Made by a program: the position numbers and the translations under genes. From contig NZ_AP024655.1 in assembly GCF_019977355.1 (NCBI RefSeq), forward strand, positions 1,860,001-1,924,000: a DNA stretch of 64,000 nt, read 5' to 3'. The notes below the pieces were generated by a model that worked only from the letters and a program-made list of their open reading frames with translations, had not been told where the DNA came from and searched no databases. This stretch comes from Arthrobacter sp. NicSoilB8 (GTDB lineage: Bacteria; Actinomycetota; Actinomycetes; Actinomycetales; Micrococcaceae). Below are positions 9,387-18,003 of the stretch, in pieces. The first letter of the stretch is position 1; the number at the start of each line of letters is the position of its first letter.

Positions 9387-10987
9387 CGGCGGCCACCAGG
9401 ACGGCGCTGCGGGTCCGGATCGACGCGTTCACGTTCCACGGCGAGAGCCGCCCGGCCCTGCACGATGCGGCGCTGTCAGTCACGCCCGGCTCCCTGACCG
9501 CCGTCCTGGGCGGCTCCGGAAGCGGAAAATCCACGCTCGGACGACTGCTGGCCGGCTGGCTCCGGGCCGGCCACGCGGGACAGTTCCGCGGCAGCCTGGA
9601 GCTCGACGGCACCCGGCTGGATTTCCGCGGCGTGCCCGAGGACCCCCGGATCAACCCCGCCGAATGGTCCCGCCGCGTGGCCTTCGTCCCGCAGGACGCG
9701 GCCGCAATGCTCTCCACGGTCCGGGCCACCGTGGCCGAGGAGCTGGCCTTCGGCCTGGAAAACCGGGCGACGCCACGGGTGGACATGCTCCGCGCTGTGG
9801 AGCGCACCGCCGCACGGACCGGCTTGGCCGGGCTGCTGGGCCGGGACCCGGCCACGCTCTCCGGCGGAGAGCTGCGCAGGCTCGCCGTGGGCTGCGCCGT
9901 CATCGCAGAACCGGGGGTCCTCATCCTCGACGAGCCGCTGGCATCGCTGGACGCGGCCGGTGCAGCGCAGATTGAGGCCCTGGTCGGCAGCCTCTGCGCC
10001 GCCGGGACCGGCGTCGTCGTGCTGAGTCAGGCCGCGGACCGCCTCGCCGGCGAGGCCACGCACTGGACCGTGCTCGACGGCGGCACGGTCACCGCCGCGG
10101 GAACGCCCGCGCAGCTGGCCCGCTCGGCCGAGCTGGAGCGCTCCGGCGTGCTGGTGCCCGGCGTTCTCGGCACTGGCGGCGTTCCCGGCGCCGGTATTCG
10201 TGGCCCCGCAGCCGCCCCTGGGGCCGGCCCGATATACGGTGGACTTGTCGCCGCGCCCGGTCCAGGTGCGGCAGCACCCGGGAAGGCCGCCCTCGAACTG
10301 CGCGGGGTCGGCTTCGGCTACGGCAAGGATTCGCGGAGCCGGCGGGGAACCCCTTCACCGGCCCAGGTCCGGGCCCAGGCCCAAGTCCTGCGGGATGTGG
10401 ACCTCGCCGTACACCCCGGCGAGATTGTCGCCGTAACGGGCCCCAACGGCGCGGGCAAGTCGACGCTCCTGCGTCACTTCAATGGTCTTCTCCGGCCTTC
10501 GGCAGGGGACGTGCGGGTCTGCGGGCGGAGCATTGCCGGGGTGCCGGTCGGAACTGTCGCGGCCTCGGTGGGCCTGCTCTTCCAGCAGCCCAGGGACCAG
10601 CTGTTCGAACGGACCGTCCTGCGGGAAGCGGCGTTCGGACTCCGGCACCTCTGCGGGAAAGCCGAAGCCGAGGGCAGGGCCCGGGCGGCGCTGGCCGCCG
10701 TCGGGCTTTCCGCGGCTGCCGAGGCCGTCCACCCGGCCGAGCTGTCCGCCTCCCGGCAGCGCCTGCTCGCCCTGGCCACGGTCCTGGCCCGGGAACCAGT
10801 CGTGCTGGCCCTGGACGAGCCGACTGTCGGCCTGGACCGGCACGGGCTTGAGCGGCTCGTCGGAAACGTGGCCGCCGCGGCGTCGCGGGGCACGGCCGTC
10901 GTCATGGTCACCCACGACCTCGCCTACGCCCGGGCCACCGCGCACCGCATTCTCGAACTCGACGGCGGGAGCCTGCGGGAAGCCTGA
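9383..10987 (+). CDS. Fused ECF transporter ATPase, two ABC domains (EcfA-EcfA')
   Basis: A 534-residue protein with two nucleotide-binding domains in tandem. Domain 1 has Walker A GGSGSGKST, signature LSGGELRR and Walker B LILDEPLASLD. Domain 2 has Walker A GPNGAGKST, a divergent signature LSASRQRL and Walker B LALDEPTVGLD. A Gly/Pro/Ala-rich linker of roughly 50 residues joins them. The GTG start overlaps the T gene by four bases (GTGA), indicating translational coupling. In most ECF systems the two ATPases are separate genes. The protein powers import through the S and T subunits. Confidence 0.93.
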   Translation: MTAATRTALRVRIDAFTFHGESRPALHDAALSVTPGSLTAVLGGSGSGKSTLGRLLAGWLRAGHAGQFRGSLELDGTRLDFRGVPEDPRINPAEWSRRVAFVPQDAAAMLSTVRATVAEELAFGLENRATPRVDMLRAVERTAARTGLAGLLGRDPATLSGGELRRLAVGCAVIAEPGVLILDEPLASLDAAGAAQIEALVGSLCAAGTGVVVLSQAADRLAGEATHWTVLDGGTVTAAGTPAQLARSAELERSGVLVPGVLGTGGVPGAGIRGPAAAPGAGPIYGGLVAAPGPGAAAPGKAALELRGVGFGYGKDSRSRRGTPSPAQVRAQAQVLRDVDLAVHPGEIVAVTGPNGAGKSTLLRHFNGLLRPSAGDVRVCGRSIAGVPVGTVAASVGLLFQQPRDQLFERTVLREAAFGLRHLCGKAEAEGRARAALAAVGLSAAAEAVHPAELSASRQRLLALATVLAREPVVLALDEPTVGLDRHGLERLVGNVAAAASRGTAVVMVTHDLAYARATAHRILELDGGSLREA

Positions 10988-11046
10988 CAGGCACGGGAGG
11001 CTTGTGACCCTACCGGGCTACGCGCCGGGTACCCGAGCATGGAGCC

Positions 11047-12036
11047 ATGGCCACTAATGCAGACACCGCCGCGATCACCGACGTTCCGGCCGTTGTGACG
11101 ATTTCGTCAGTGATCTGGCTGCTGCTCGGGGCAGCCGGCGCCGTCCAGTCCCTCATGGGGCTGCTCATGGTCCTGGCTTTCGGCGGGATGGTGCCGCCGG
11201 CGACGTACCTGCCGGCTCTGGCGCTCTACGTCACCGGCGGGGCCATATCGGTGACGGGGATTGTGTTCGCCGTGCTCCTGAGAAGGGGCCGGAAACCGGC
11301 GCGCATTGTCCTGTCGGCGTATGTGGTGATACTTCCGGCATTCCTCTATTTCCCGTACTTTGCCGGCGGTCTGTCTGCCGGCGAGGTGCCGTGGCGGGAG
11401 GCGCTGCTCTCTCCCGCCGGCGCGGCCGTTGCCGCTGCGGTCCTCGCCACAGCGCTCATGTGGCTGCCGCCTGCCAACGCGTATTTTGGCAGCGGCGGTG
11501 CGCACACATTGGATACACCAGCCGGTTCGGAGCCCACACCCGGCCGGGTGCCACGAGCGGTGGTGGCATCGGTCTGGATCCTGGTTGTTGCCGGCGCTGT
11601 TGCCGGGCTGCAGGCAGTCATGGGTCTGGTCCTCCTTGCGGGAAGTATGGGTTCGGGCGGAAACACGACTCCGGCGCTGGTCCTGTGGCTGACTCTTGCC
11701 GCAGTGGCGGCTGCAGACCTCGCTTGCGCCAGGGCAGTCGGGCGGGGAAAGCGATTCGTCCGGCCCGTCGTGACCGTCATCCCGCTGGCGGGACTCGCCC
11801 TCGCAGTGTTGGCCACGCTCGCCGGCTTTGCGTCAGTGTCTTCGGCGAATCCGGAGAATCCGGCGTATCCGGAGAATCCGGCGGCTGCGGGCGGCGTGCA
11901 GTCGGCGATCTTCCTGACGGTCTTTTCCCAGGGGCTGCCGCTCATCGGAGGCCTGGTCGCAGCAGTACTGGTCTGGCTGCCCTCTGCAGGGCGCTACTTC
12001 CGCCGCAGCGCGGTGGTTGGTCCGGCCGGCACTTGA
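11047..12036 (+). CDS. Hypothetical membrane protein with internal duplication
   Basis: A 329-residue protein with about eight membrane segments in two similar halves of four. The first half opens with VIWLLLGAAGAVQSLMGLL and ends with LMWLPPANAYF; the second opens with WILVVAGAVAGLQAVMGLV and ends with LVWLPSAGRYF. This pattern suggests an ancient duplication of a four-helix unit. A loop in the second half holds the repeat NPENPAYPENPA. No catalytic motif or known family is recognised. It is probably a separate unit from the ECF genes, which end 59 bases before it, and a strong terminator follows. Confidence 0.8.
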   Translation: MATNADTAAITDVPAVVTISSVIWLLLGAAGAVQSLMGLLMVLAFGGMVPPATYLPALALYVTGGAISVTGIVFAVLLRRGRKPARIVLSAYVVILPAFLYFPYFAGGLSAGEVPWREALLSPAGAAVAAAVLATALMWLPPANAYFGSGGAHTLDTPAGSEPTPGRVPRAVVASVWILVVAGAVAGLQAVMGLVLLAGSMGSGGNTTPALVLWLTLAAVAAADLACARAVGRGKRFVRPVVTVIPLAGLALAVLATLAGFASVSSANPENPAYPENPAAAGGVQSAIFLTVFSQGLPLIGGLVAAVLVWLPSAGRYFRRSAVVGPAGT

Positions 12037-12048
12037 GGCGGTGACACG

Positions 12049-12087
12049 GCGCCGCCGTCCGCACCGGTAGGGTGCGGACGGCGGCGC
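12049..12087. terminator. Strong hairpin between convergent genes
   Basis: A perfect 17-bp stem (GCGCCGCCGTCCGCACC and its complement) with a 5-base loop, followed by TTT. It lies between the plus-strand membrane protein and the minus-strand fadB gene, so it could stop transcription from either side. Confidence 0.8.
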
Positions 12088-12108
12088 TTTGGCGTGGCCC
12101 TGGAAACC

Positions 12109-12156
12109 GGGTCAGGCTGTGGGCGGGTCAGGCAGTGGGCGGGTCAGGCAGGGGCC
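12109..12156. repeat. Three tandem 16-bp units
   Basis: The unit GGGTCAGGCAGTGGGC occurs three times with single-base changes. It sits just beyond the 3' end of fadB in the convergent intergenic gap. No function is evident. Confidence 0.8.
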
Positions 12157-12160
12157 CGGC

Positions 12161-14353
12161 TTAGGCCGGCGCGGAGGCCACCCCCGGTGCCAGGAACTTC
12201 TTGCCGTTGACCCGCTCCGAGGCTCCCACCCGGTCCAGGTACGGGGTAATGCCGCCCAGGAACATCGGCCAGCCCGCGCCGAGGATCATGCAGAGGTCGA
12301 TGTCCTCCGGACCGGCCACCACGCCCTCCTCGAGCATGAGGCCGATTTCCTCCGCCAGGGCATCCTGCGTGCGGCGCAGGACTTCCTCCGCGGTGGACGG
12401 CGAGGTGCCGAAGGACATGAGCGCGAGAGTCCCGGCCGGGATGAAGGGCTTGCCGTCCGGACCCGGCGCGGGTGTGCCGTTCCCCGCCGTTCCATTTTCA
12501 GGGGCCCAGATGGACTTCACGCCGTTGTCGATCAGCGCCTGCAGGTTCTCCGAGATTCTGAAGCGGTCCCCGAAGGCCGCGTGCAGCGATTCCTGGACGT
12601 GCTGGGCCACCGGCAGCCCCACCATGGCGCCGAGCACAAACGGAGTCATGGGCAGGCCCATCGGCCGCAGCGCGTTGTCTGCGACGTCGGCGGGCGTGCC
12701 CTCGTCGAAGGCGGCGGTCACTTCGCCCATGAGGCGCAGCAGAATGCGGTTGACCACGAACGCCGCGGCATCCTTGACGAGCACGGCCGACTTCTTCAGG
12801 CCCTTCGCGAGTTCGAAGGCGGTCGCCAGCACGGCGTTGTCGGTCTTCGGTGCACGGACAATTTCCAGCAGGGGCATCACGGCCACGGGGTTGAAGAAGT
12901 GGAAGCCGACGAGCCGCTCGGGGTGCTCAAGGTCCGCTGCCATCGCCGTGACGGACAGGGACGAGGTGTTGGTTGCGAGAACGCACTCGGCCGACACGAT
13001 CGCCTCGACCTCCTTGAAGACCTGCTTCTTGACGTTGAGTTCCTCGAAGACGGCCTCGATCACGAAGTCGGCGTCAGCGAAGGCTCCCTTGGACACGGAA
13101 CCGCTCACCAGAGCCTTGGTGCGGTTCGCGGCGTCGGGGCTGATCCGCTTCCTGGCCAGGAGCTTGTCCACCTCGGCGTGGACGTAGCCGACGCCCTTGT
13201 CCACCCGCGCCTGGTCGATGTCCGTCATAACCACCGGCACCTTGAGCTGGCGGGCGAAGAGCAGGGCGAGCTGGCTCGCCATCAGGCCCGCACCCACGAC
13301 GCCGATCTTCGTCACCGGACGGGCGAGCTTGCGGTCCGGGGCGCCCGCCGGACGCTTGGAGCGCTTCTGCACGAGGTCCAGGAACGCGTAGACGGTCGAG
13401 CGGAATTCGGCCGTCTGCATGAGGTCCGCGAGGGTGTCGCATTCCAGCTCGGCGGACTGGGCCTGCGTGAGTGTGCGGTTGGCCTCCATGACCTCGAGGA
13501 CCTTGGCGGGGGCGGGGGAGGCGTTGGAGGTCTTGGCTTCGACGAACGCCCGGCCCCTGGCGACGGCGTCCGCCCAGCGGGCCGCAATGCCGGGGTCGGA
13601 CGGGTCGACGGCGTTGGCACGCATGGGCGACACGGCGCCGGCGATGACCTTCGCGGCCCATGCGACGGACTGCTCGACGAAGTCCGCCGGCTCGAACATG
13701 GCGTCCGCCACGCCGAGCTCATAGGCCTGCGGCCCCGTGAGCGTTCGGTTGTTGCTCAGCGGGTTCTCGATCATCACCTTGACGGCGTTCTCCGGTCCGA
13801 TGAGCCGCGGCAGGATGTACACGCCGCCCCACCCCGGGATCAGCCCGATGAACGCCTCGGGCAGGGCCAGCGCGCCGGCGCCCGTGGAGACGGTCCGGTA
13901 GGTGGACTGCAGTGCGATCTCCAGGCCGCCGCCGAGGGCCAGCCCGTTGATGAACGCGAAGCTCGGCACGCCCAGGTTGGCCAGGGTGGCGTAGACCTCG
14001 TGGCCCAGCTGCGCCATCCAGAGTCCCTGCTCGCGGCCGCTGACCGACTTGACCGTGGAGAGGTCCGCGCCGGCGACGAGGAAGTACGGCTTGCCGGTGA
14101 CGCCGACGCCGGCGATCTCGCCACGGGCGGCGCGCTCCTTCAGCCCCTCCAGAACCGTCCCAAGTTCCACCAGCGTGTTGGGCCCGAGGGTGGTGGGCTT
14201 GGAGTGGTCCAGGCCGTTATCCAGGGTGATCAGGGCGAAGGTGCCGGGGCTTTTGCCGTCAACGGCCGGCAGCTCAAGGTCCTGGACGTAGGAATGGGTG
14301 ACCGTCTCGTTCGGGAAGAGTTCGGCAAGTTTGCGGAAGTCGGCGGCGCTCAT
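12161..14353 (-). CDS. fadB: Multifunctional enoyl-CoA hydratase / 3-hydroxyacyl-CoA dehydrogenase
   Basis: A 730-residue alpha subunit of the fatty-acid beta-oxidation complex. The N-terminal crotonase domain has GLALGGGLEIAL and LPEAFIGLIPGWGG, which carry the two catalytic glutamates. The NAD-binding domain starts at KIGVVGAGLMASQLAL, with the catalytic histidine in GFHFFNPVAVMPLLE, and C-terminal dehydrogenase repeats complete it. It catalyses hydration of enoyl-CoA and NAD-dependent oxidation of the hydroxy product. The ATG overlaps the stop of the thiolase gene by four bases (ATGA), so it is translated with fadA as one operon. Confidence 0.95.
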   Translation of the reverse strand: MSAADFRKLAELFPNETVTHSYVQDLELPAVDGKSPGTFALITLDNGLDHSKPTTLGPNTLVELGTVLEGLKERAARGEIAGVGVTGKPYFLVAGADLSTVKSVSGREQGLWMAQLGHEVYATLANLGVPSFAFINGLALGGGLEIALQSTYRTVSTGAGALALPEAFIGLIPGWGGVYILPRLIGPENAVKVMIENPLSNNRTLTGPQAYELGVADAMFEPADFVEQSVAWAAKVIAGAVSPMRANAVDPSDPGIAARWADAVARGRAFVEAKTSNASPAPAKVLEVMEANRTLTQAQSAELECDTLADLMQTAEFRSTVYAFLDLVQKRSKRPAGAPDRKLARPVTKIGVVGAGLMASQLALLFARQLKVPVVMTDIDQARVDKGVGYVHAEVDKLLARKRISPDAANRTKALVSGSVSKGAFADADFVIEAVFEELNVKKQVFKEVEAIVSAECVLATNTSSLSVTAMAADLEHPERLVGFHFFNPVAVMPLLEIVRAPKTDNAVLATAFELAKGLKKSAVLVKDAAAFVVNRILLRLMGEVTAAFDEGTPADVADNALRPMGLPMTPFVLGAMVGLPVAQHVQESLHAAFGDRFRISENLQALIDNGVKSIWAPENGTAGNGTPAPGPDGKPFIPAGTLALMSFGTSPSTAEEVLRRTQDALAEEIGLMLEEGVVAGPEDIDLCMILGAGWPMFLGGITPYLDRVGASERVNGKKFLAPGVASAPA

Positions 14354-15702
14354 GCTGTGGCTCCAGTCTCGGTAGCGGCGGATGCGGTGCTGGCGGAATC
14401 GGCGCTGCCGCCGGCGCGGGTGTCAGCGGCGGTGCCGTAGGCGGCGTGGTGCGGGTTTTCCCAGATGACGGTGGCCCCCATGCCCAGGCCGATGCACATC
14501 GTGGTCATGCCGTAACGGACCGTGGGGTCTTCTTCGAACTGCCGGGCCAGCTGGTTCATCAGCCGGACCCCGGAGGAGGCGAGCGGGTGGCCGACGGCGA
14601 TCGCGCCGCCGTAGCGGTTGACGCGGGGGTCGTCGTCGGCGATCCCGAAGTGGTCCAGGAAGCTCAGGACCTGGACGGCGAACGCCTCGTTGATCTCGAA
14701 GAGCCCGATGTCTTCGATGCCGAGCCCGGCGTTCTTCAGCGCCTTCTCGGTGGCCGGGACCGGGCCGATGCCCATGACCTCGGGTTCGACGCCGGCGAAG
14801 GCGTAGGCCACCAGGCGCATCCGGACCGGCAGGCCAAGCTCTTCGGCGGCGTCGGCGGACGCGAGCAGGGCCGCGGTGGCGCCGTCGTTGAGTCCGGCGG
14901 CGTTGCCCGCGGTGACCCGGCCGTGGGCACGGAACGGGGTCCGCAGGCCGGCCAGGTCCTCAACAGTGGTGCCGGGGCGCGGCGGCTCGTCCACCGTGTT
15001 GACGGTCCAGCCCTGGCCCGGCTTCATGGTGGCGACGGGGACGAGGTCGGGCTGGATCTGGTCCCTGGCGTAGGCCGCGGCGAGTTTGTCCTGTGAGGCG
15101 ACGGCATAGGCGTCGGTGCGTTCCTTGGTGATGGCCGGGAAGCGGTCGTGCAGGTTCTCGGCCGTGTTGCCCATGTTCAGCGCTGCCGGGTCCACGAGAC
15201 GCTCGGACATGAAGCGCGGGTTGGGGTCCGAACCGGCGCCCATCGGGTGATTGCCCATGTGCTCCACGCCGCCGGCGATGACGACGTCGTACGCGCCGAA
15301 GCCGATGCCGCTGGCCGTCGTGGTTACGGCGGTCATGGCGCCGGCGCACATGCGGTCGATCGCGAAGCCGGGGACGGTCCGGGGGAGTCCGGCCAGCAGG
15401 GCGGCGGTGCGGCCGATGGTCAGGCCCTGGTCGCCGGTCTGGGTGGTGGCGGCGATCGCGACCTCGTCGATCCGTTCGGCCGGAAGCGAAGGGTTGCGGC
15501 GCATCAGCTCGCGGATGCACTTGACCACGAGGTCGTCGGCGCGGGTTCCGGCGTAGATGCCCTTCTCGCCCGCGCGGCCGAAGGGCGTGCGCACGCCGTC
15601 CACAAAGACGACCTCGCGCACGGCGCGGGGACCCGCGGTGCGGGGGCCCGCGCTGCTGGCGCTTGCGTTGCTGTCTGTTCCGCTGTTGCGGTCTTGGCTC
15701 AC
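14350..15702 (-). CDS. fadA: Acetyl-CoA acyltransferase (3-ketoacyl-CoA thiolase)
   Basis: Beta subunit of the fatty-acid oxidation complex, 450 residues, which cleaves 3-ketoacyl-CoA with CoA. The nucleophilic cysteine lies in DRMCAGAMTAV, the catalytic histidine in GGAIAVGHPLASSG and the second cysteine in MCIGLGMGATV. An upstream in-frame extension exists, but GTG at 15702 has GAGGAG 6 bases before it and the protein then begins with a short Ser/Ala-rich tail ahead of REVVFVDGVRTPFG. A palindromic site about 100 bases upstream may be its operator. Confidence 0.95.
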   Translation of the reverse strand: MSQDRNSGTDSNASASSAGPRTAGPRAVREVVFVDGVRTPFGRAGEKGIYAGTRADDLVVKCIRELMRRNPSLPAERIDEVAIAATTQTGDQGLTIGRTAALLAGLPRTVPGFAIDRMCAGAMTAVTTTASGIGFGAYDVVIAGGVEHMGNHPMGAGSDPNPRFMSERLVDPAALNMGNTAENLHDRFPAITKERTDAYAVASQDKLAAAYARDQIQPDLVPVATMKPGQGWTVNTVDEPPRPGTTVEDLAGLRTPFRAHGRVTAGNAAGLNDGATAALLASADAAEELGLPVRMRLVAYAFAGVEPEVMGIGPVPATEKALKNAGLGIEDIGLFEINEAFAVQVLSFLDHFGIADDDPRVNRYGGAIAVGHPLASSGVRLMNQLARQFEEDPTVRYGMTTMCIGLGMGATVIWENPHHAAYGTAADTRAGGSADSASTASAATETGATA

Positions 15703-15804
15703 GTGTTGCTCCTCATCGAGACATGGGTGCCGGACCCGCGCTAGCGGCAAGGCCTGGTGCGGGACTTGCCACAGGCGGGAGGTTTCCGGGCGACATCATG
15801 CATC

Positions 15805-15824
15805 ATGTTACTCGCCAGTAACAT
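15805..15824. promoter_or_regulatory. Candidate operator upstream of fadA-fadB
   Basis: The arms ATGTTAC and GTAACAT are perfect inverted repeats around a 6-base centre, giving a TTACTCGCCAGTAA core. The size and symmetry fit a TetR-type dimer site. It lies about 100 bases upstream of the fadA start and 40 bases after the end of the RNase D gene. The binding protein is unknown. Confidence 0.45.
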
Positions 15825-15863
15825 AGCTGGCAAGGAGGAGGGGAGTGGCGCCTGCAGCGCGGG

Positions 15864-17222
15864 CTATCCGGCCGCGCCGGACGGCGCCTCCGCGGGAACC
15901 CTTGGCTCCTTCGCGGGCAGCGGCTCGGGGTGGAGGAAGGCCTCGGTGATCAGCGGAGCCGTGATTTCGATCTGCCACTGGCGCGCCCCGAGGTTGGCCA
16001 GTTCCTCGGCCACGCCTTCCTCGCTGAGCTCGGCCGGCGGACGCCACGCGACCCGGCGGAGGTAGTCCGGGGTCAGCAGGTTTTCCACCGGCAGGTTCAG
16101 TTCCTCGGCCCTGGCCTGGAGCTTCGGCCGGGCCGTGGCAAGCCTGGCGGCCGCCTCCGGATCCCGGTCCGCCCAGACGCGCGGGGGAGGGGGAGCGTTC
16201 GTGGGCAGGTGCAGCGGGGGAAGCTCATCCAGTGCCCGGGCTGTGCTGATGCAGCGCAGCCAGCGGGGCGCTTCGCGCTGGGCGGCGCGGCCGTGGAACC
16301 CTTTGGTGCCCAGGAGCTGGGGGACCGTGGAGGGCATGGCCTTGGCCGCGGCGACGAGGGCGGAGTCGGGGATCAGCCGGCCGGGGGCGACGTCGCGCTT
16401 CTGCGCCAGGGAATCACGTTCCAGCCAGAGTTCCCGCACCGCGGCCAGCTGGCGGCGGTCCCGGATCTGGTGCAGCCCGGACGTCTTGCGCCACGGGTCG
16501 ACGCGCGGCGGTGCCTGCCCGGCCTCGAGGATGGCGGCGAATTCCTGTTCGGCGTATTCCAGTTTGCCGTCCGCGACGAGGAGTTCGATCAGTTCCTCGC
16601 GCAGTTCGGTGAGGACCTCGACGTCGAGCGCCGCATACCGCAGCCAAGGCTCCGGCAGGGGGCGGGTGGACCAGTCGGCGGCGGAGTGCTCCTTCGCCAG
16701 GCCGAAGCCCAGGAGCTGTTCGATGACGGCGGCGAGCCCCACCCGGGGCAGTCCGGCCAGGCGCGCGGCGAGCTCGGTGTCGAAGAGCTTGTCCGGCCAC
16801 ATGCCGAGTTCGGACAGGCAGGGCAGGTCCTGGCTGGCGGCGTGCAGGATCCATTCGACACCGCGCAGCGCGTCATTGATGATGCTGAGATCCCCGAAGG
16901 GCTCCGGATCGATCAGCCAGGTTCCGGAGCCTTCGCGCCGGATCTGGACCAGGAAGGCGCGCTGGCCGTAGCGGAAGCCGGAGGCCCGCTCGGCGTCCAC
17001 GCCCGCGGGGCCGTGTCCGGCCGCGAGGGCTGCGGCGCAGCGTTCGAGTCCGGACTGGGTTTCGATGACCAGCGGCACGCCGTCGCGGGGGGCGTCGAGG
17101 TCGATCACTTCAGGGACCAGGCTGTCGAAGCCTTCCACGGTGATGTGGGCTGTGGTGTCAGCGGCTTCTGTCGTATTGTGAACGGCGCCGGCCGTGCTGA
17201 TTTCCGGATTTTGAGGGGTCAT
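15864..17222 (-). CDS. rnd: Ribonuclease D with HRDC domain
   Basis: A 452-residue 3'-5' exoribonuclease of the DEDD family, likely involved in tRNA and small RNA 3' maturation. Exo motifs are visible in order: GVDAERASGFRYG (Exo I; D and E), HAASQDLPCL (Exo II) and YAALDVEVLTEL (Exo III, Y-type). An HRDC domain follows (WLERDSLAQKRDVAPGRLIPD). The C-terminal 150 residues form the second actinobacterial HRDC-like region. It is paired with the DUF3000 gene 61 bases upstream, an arrangement conserved in many actinobacteria. Confidence 0.93.
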   Translation of the reverse strand: MTPQNPEISTAGAVHNTTEAADTTAHITVEGFDSLVPEVIDLDAPRDGVPLVIETQSGLERCAAALAAGHGPAGVDAERASGFRYGQRAFLVQIRREGSGTWLIDPEPFGDLSIINDALRGVEWILHAASQDLPCLSELGMWPDKLFDTELAARLAGLPRVGLAAVIEQLLGFGLAKEHSAADWSTRPLPEPWLRYAALDVEVLTELREELIELLVADGKLEYAEQEFAAILEAGQAPPRVDPWRKTSGLHQIRDRRQLAAVRELWLERDSLAQKRDVAPGRLIPDSALVAAAKAMPSTVPQLLGTKGFHGRAAQREAPRWLRCISTARALDELPPLHLPTNAPPPPRVWADRDPEAAARLATARPKLQARAEELNLPVENLLTPDYLRRVAWRPPAELSEEGVAEELANLGARQWQIEITAPLITEAFLHPEPLPAKEPRVPAEAPSGAAG

Positions 17223-17283
17223 GATCTCTACAGTTTACCGACAACATGGCGTATAAGGCCGTGACCGCCGCTGAAAATGCGCC

Positions 17284-17931
17284 TCATGCGTGTCCGCGGG
17301 GGCGCCGGGGCAGGGGCGTGACGCCCTCGGGCAGCGGCGGCAGTCCGGCAAAAGTGCAGACCATATCCGACCACGCCTCCAGGTGCGAGGTGATGTCCGG
17401 GGTGGCGGGGGTCCAGGAGGCCCTGAGCTCTATGTCGATCGAATCCGGCCGGTCCGACAGCGTTCCGAAGCTCTCGGAGAGCACCCTGGTGGCGGTGCCG
17501 CCGGCGGAGCGGTAGGGCGCCTGGTGATTGTCGAGCGCCTCGACCAGCCAGGTCCACGCGACCGATCCCAGGAGTTCGTCGTTGCCCATTTCGGGTTCCA
17601 GCTGGGCGCGGATGTAGGTGACGATCCTGAACTCCCCTTCCCACACGGCGGAGCCGTCGGGGTCGTGGAGCAGGATGAAGCGGCCGGTGGCCAGTTCGAC
17701 GTCGTCGCTCCCGGACGCACGCGCCAGGGCCGCGGCCGCGGGGCCGTGGACCGCGCCGCCGGCGGGGGCACCGCCCGGGCCGATTACTTCGGCCCCCAGG
17801 GCAACCGCGAACGGCGCCAGCCGTGACGGGGCCGGAATTTCGTCAAGGTGCAGTTCGCTGCGGCACCGTGCCTGTCGAAGGGTCCCCAAGGCGAAGAGGA
17901 AATCTGCCGGAACCTGATCGAGGGAGCTCAC
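17284..17931 (-). CDS. DUF3000 family protein
   Basis: A 215-residue cytoplasmic protein of unknown function found almost only in Actinobacteria and usually located beside RNase D, as here. Typical blocks are ELHLDEIPAPSRLAPFAVAL near the N-terminus, FILLHDPDGSAVWEGEFRIV in the middle and ASWTPATPDITSHLEAW toward the end. The start is GTG at 17931. The ribosome site is weak (AAGG directly before it), so the exact start is less certain than the gene. Confidence 0.88.
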   Translation of the reverse strand: MSSLDQVPADFLFALGTLRQARCRSELHLDEIPAPSRLAPFAVALGAEVIGPGGAPAGGAVHGPAAAALARASGSDDVELATGRFILLHDPDGSAVWEGEFRIVTYIRAQLEPEMGNDELLGSVAWTWLVEALDNHQAPYRSAGGTATRVLSESFGTLSDRPDSIDIELRASWTPATPDITSHLEAWSDMVCTFAGLPPLPEGVTPLPRRPRGHA

Positions 17932-18003
17932 CTTGGAAGGTTATGCAACGGCCCGGCCCCTGCCCGGCAGGCTCGCCGCCGGGCAGGAGAAGCCGTGCAC
18001 GGC

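Noticed and set aside
12089..14440. 783-codon open frame opposite fadB
   Set aside because: The minus-strand fadB has complete enzyme motifs; the plus reading is biased composition without any domain.
17960..17986. Inverted repeat CTGCCCGGC/GCCGGGCAG after ltaE
   Set aside because: A 9-bp stem without any U-tract in a GC-rich gap is weak evidence for a terminator.
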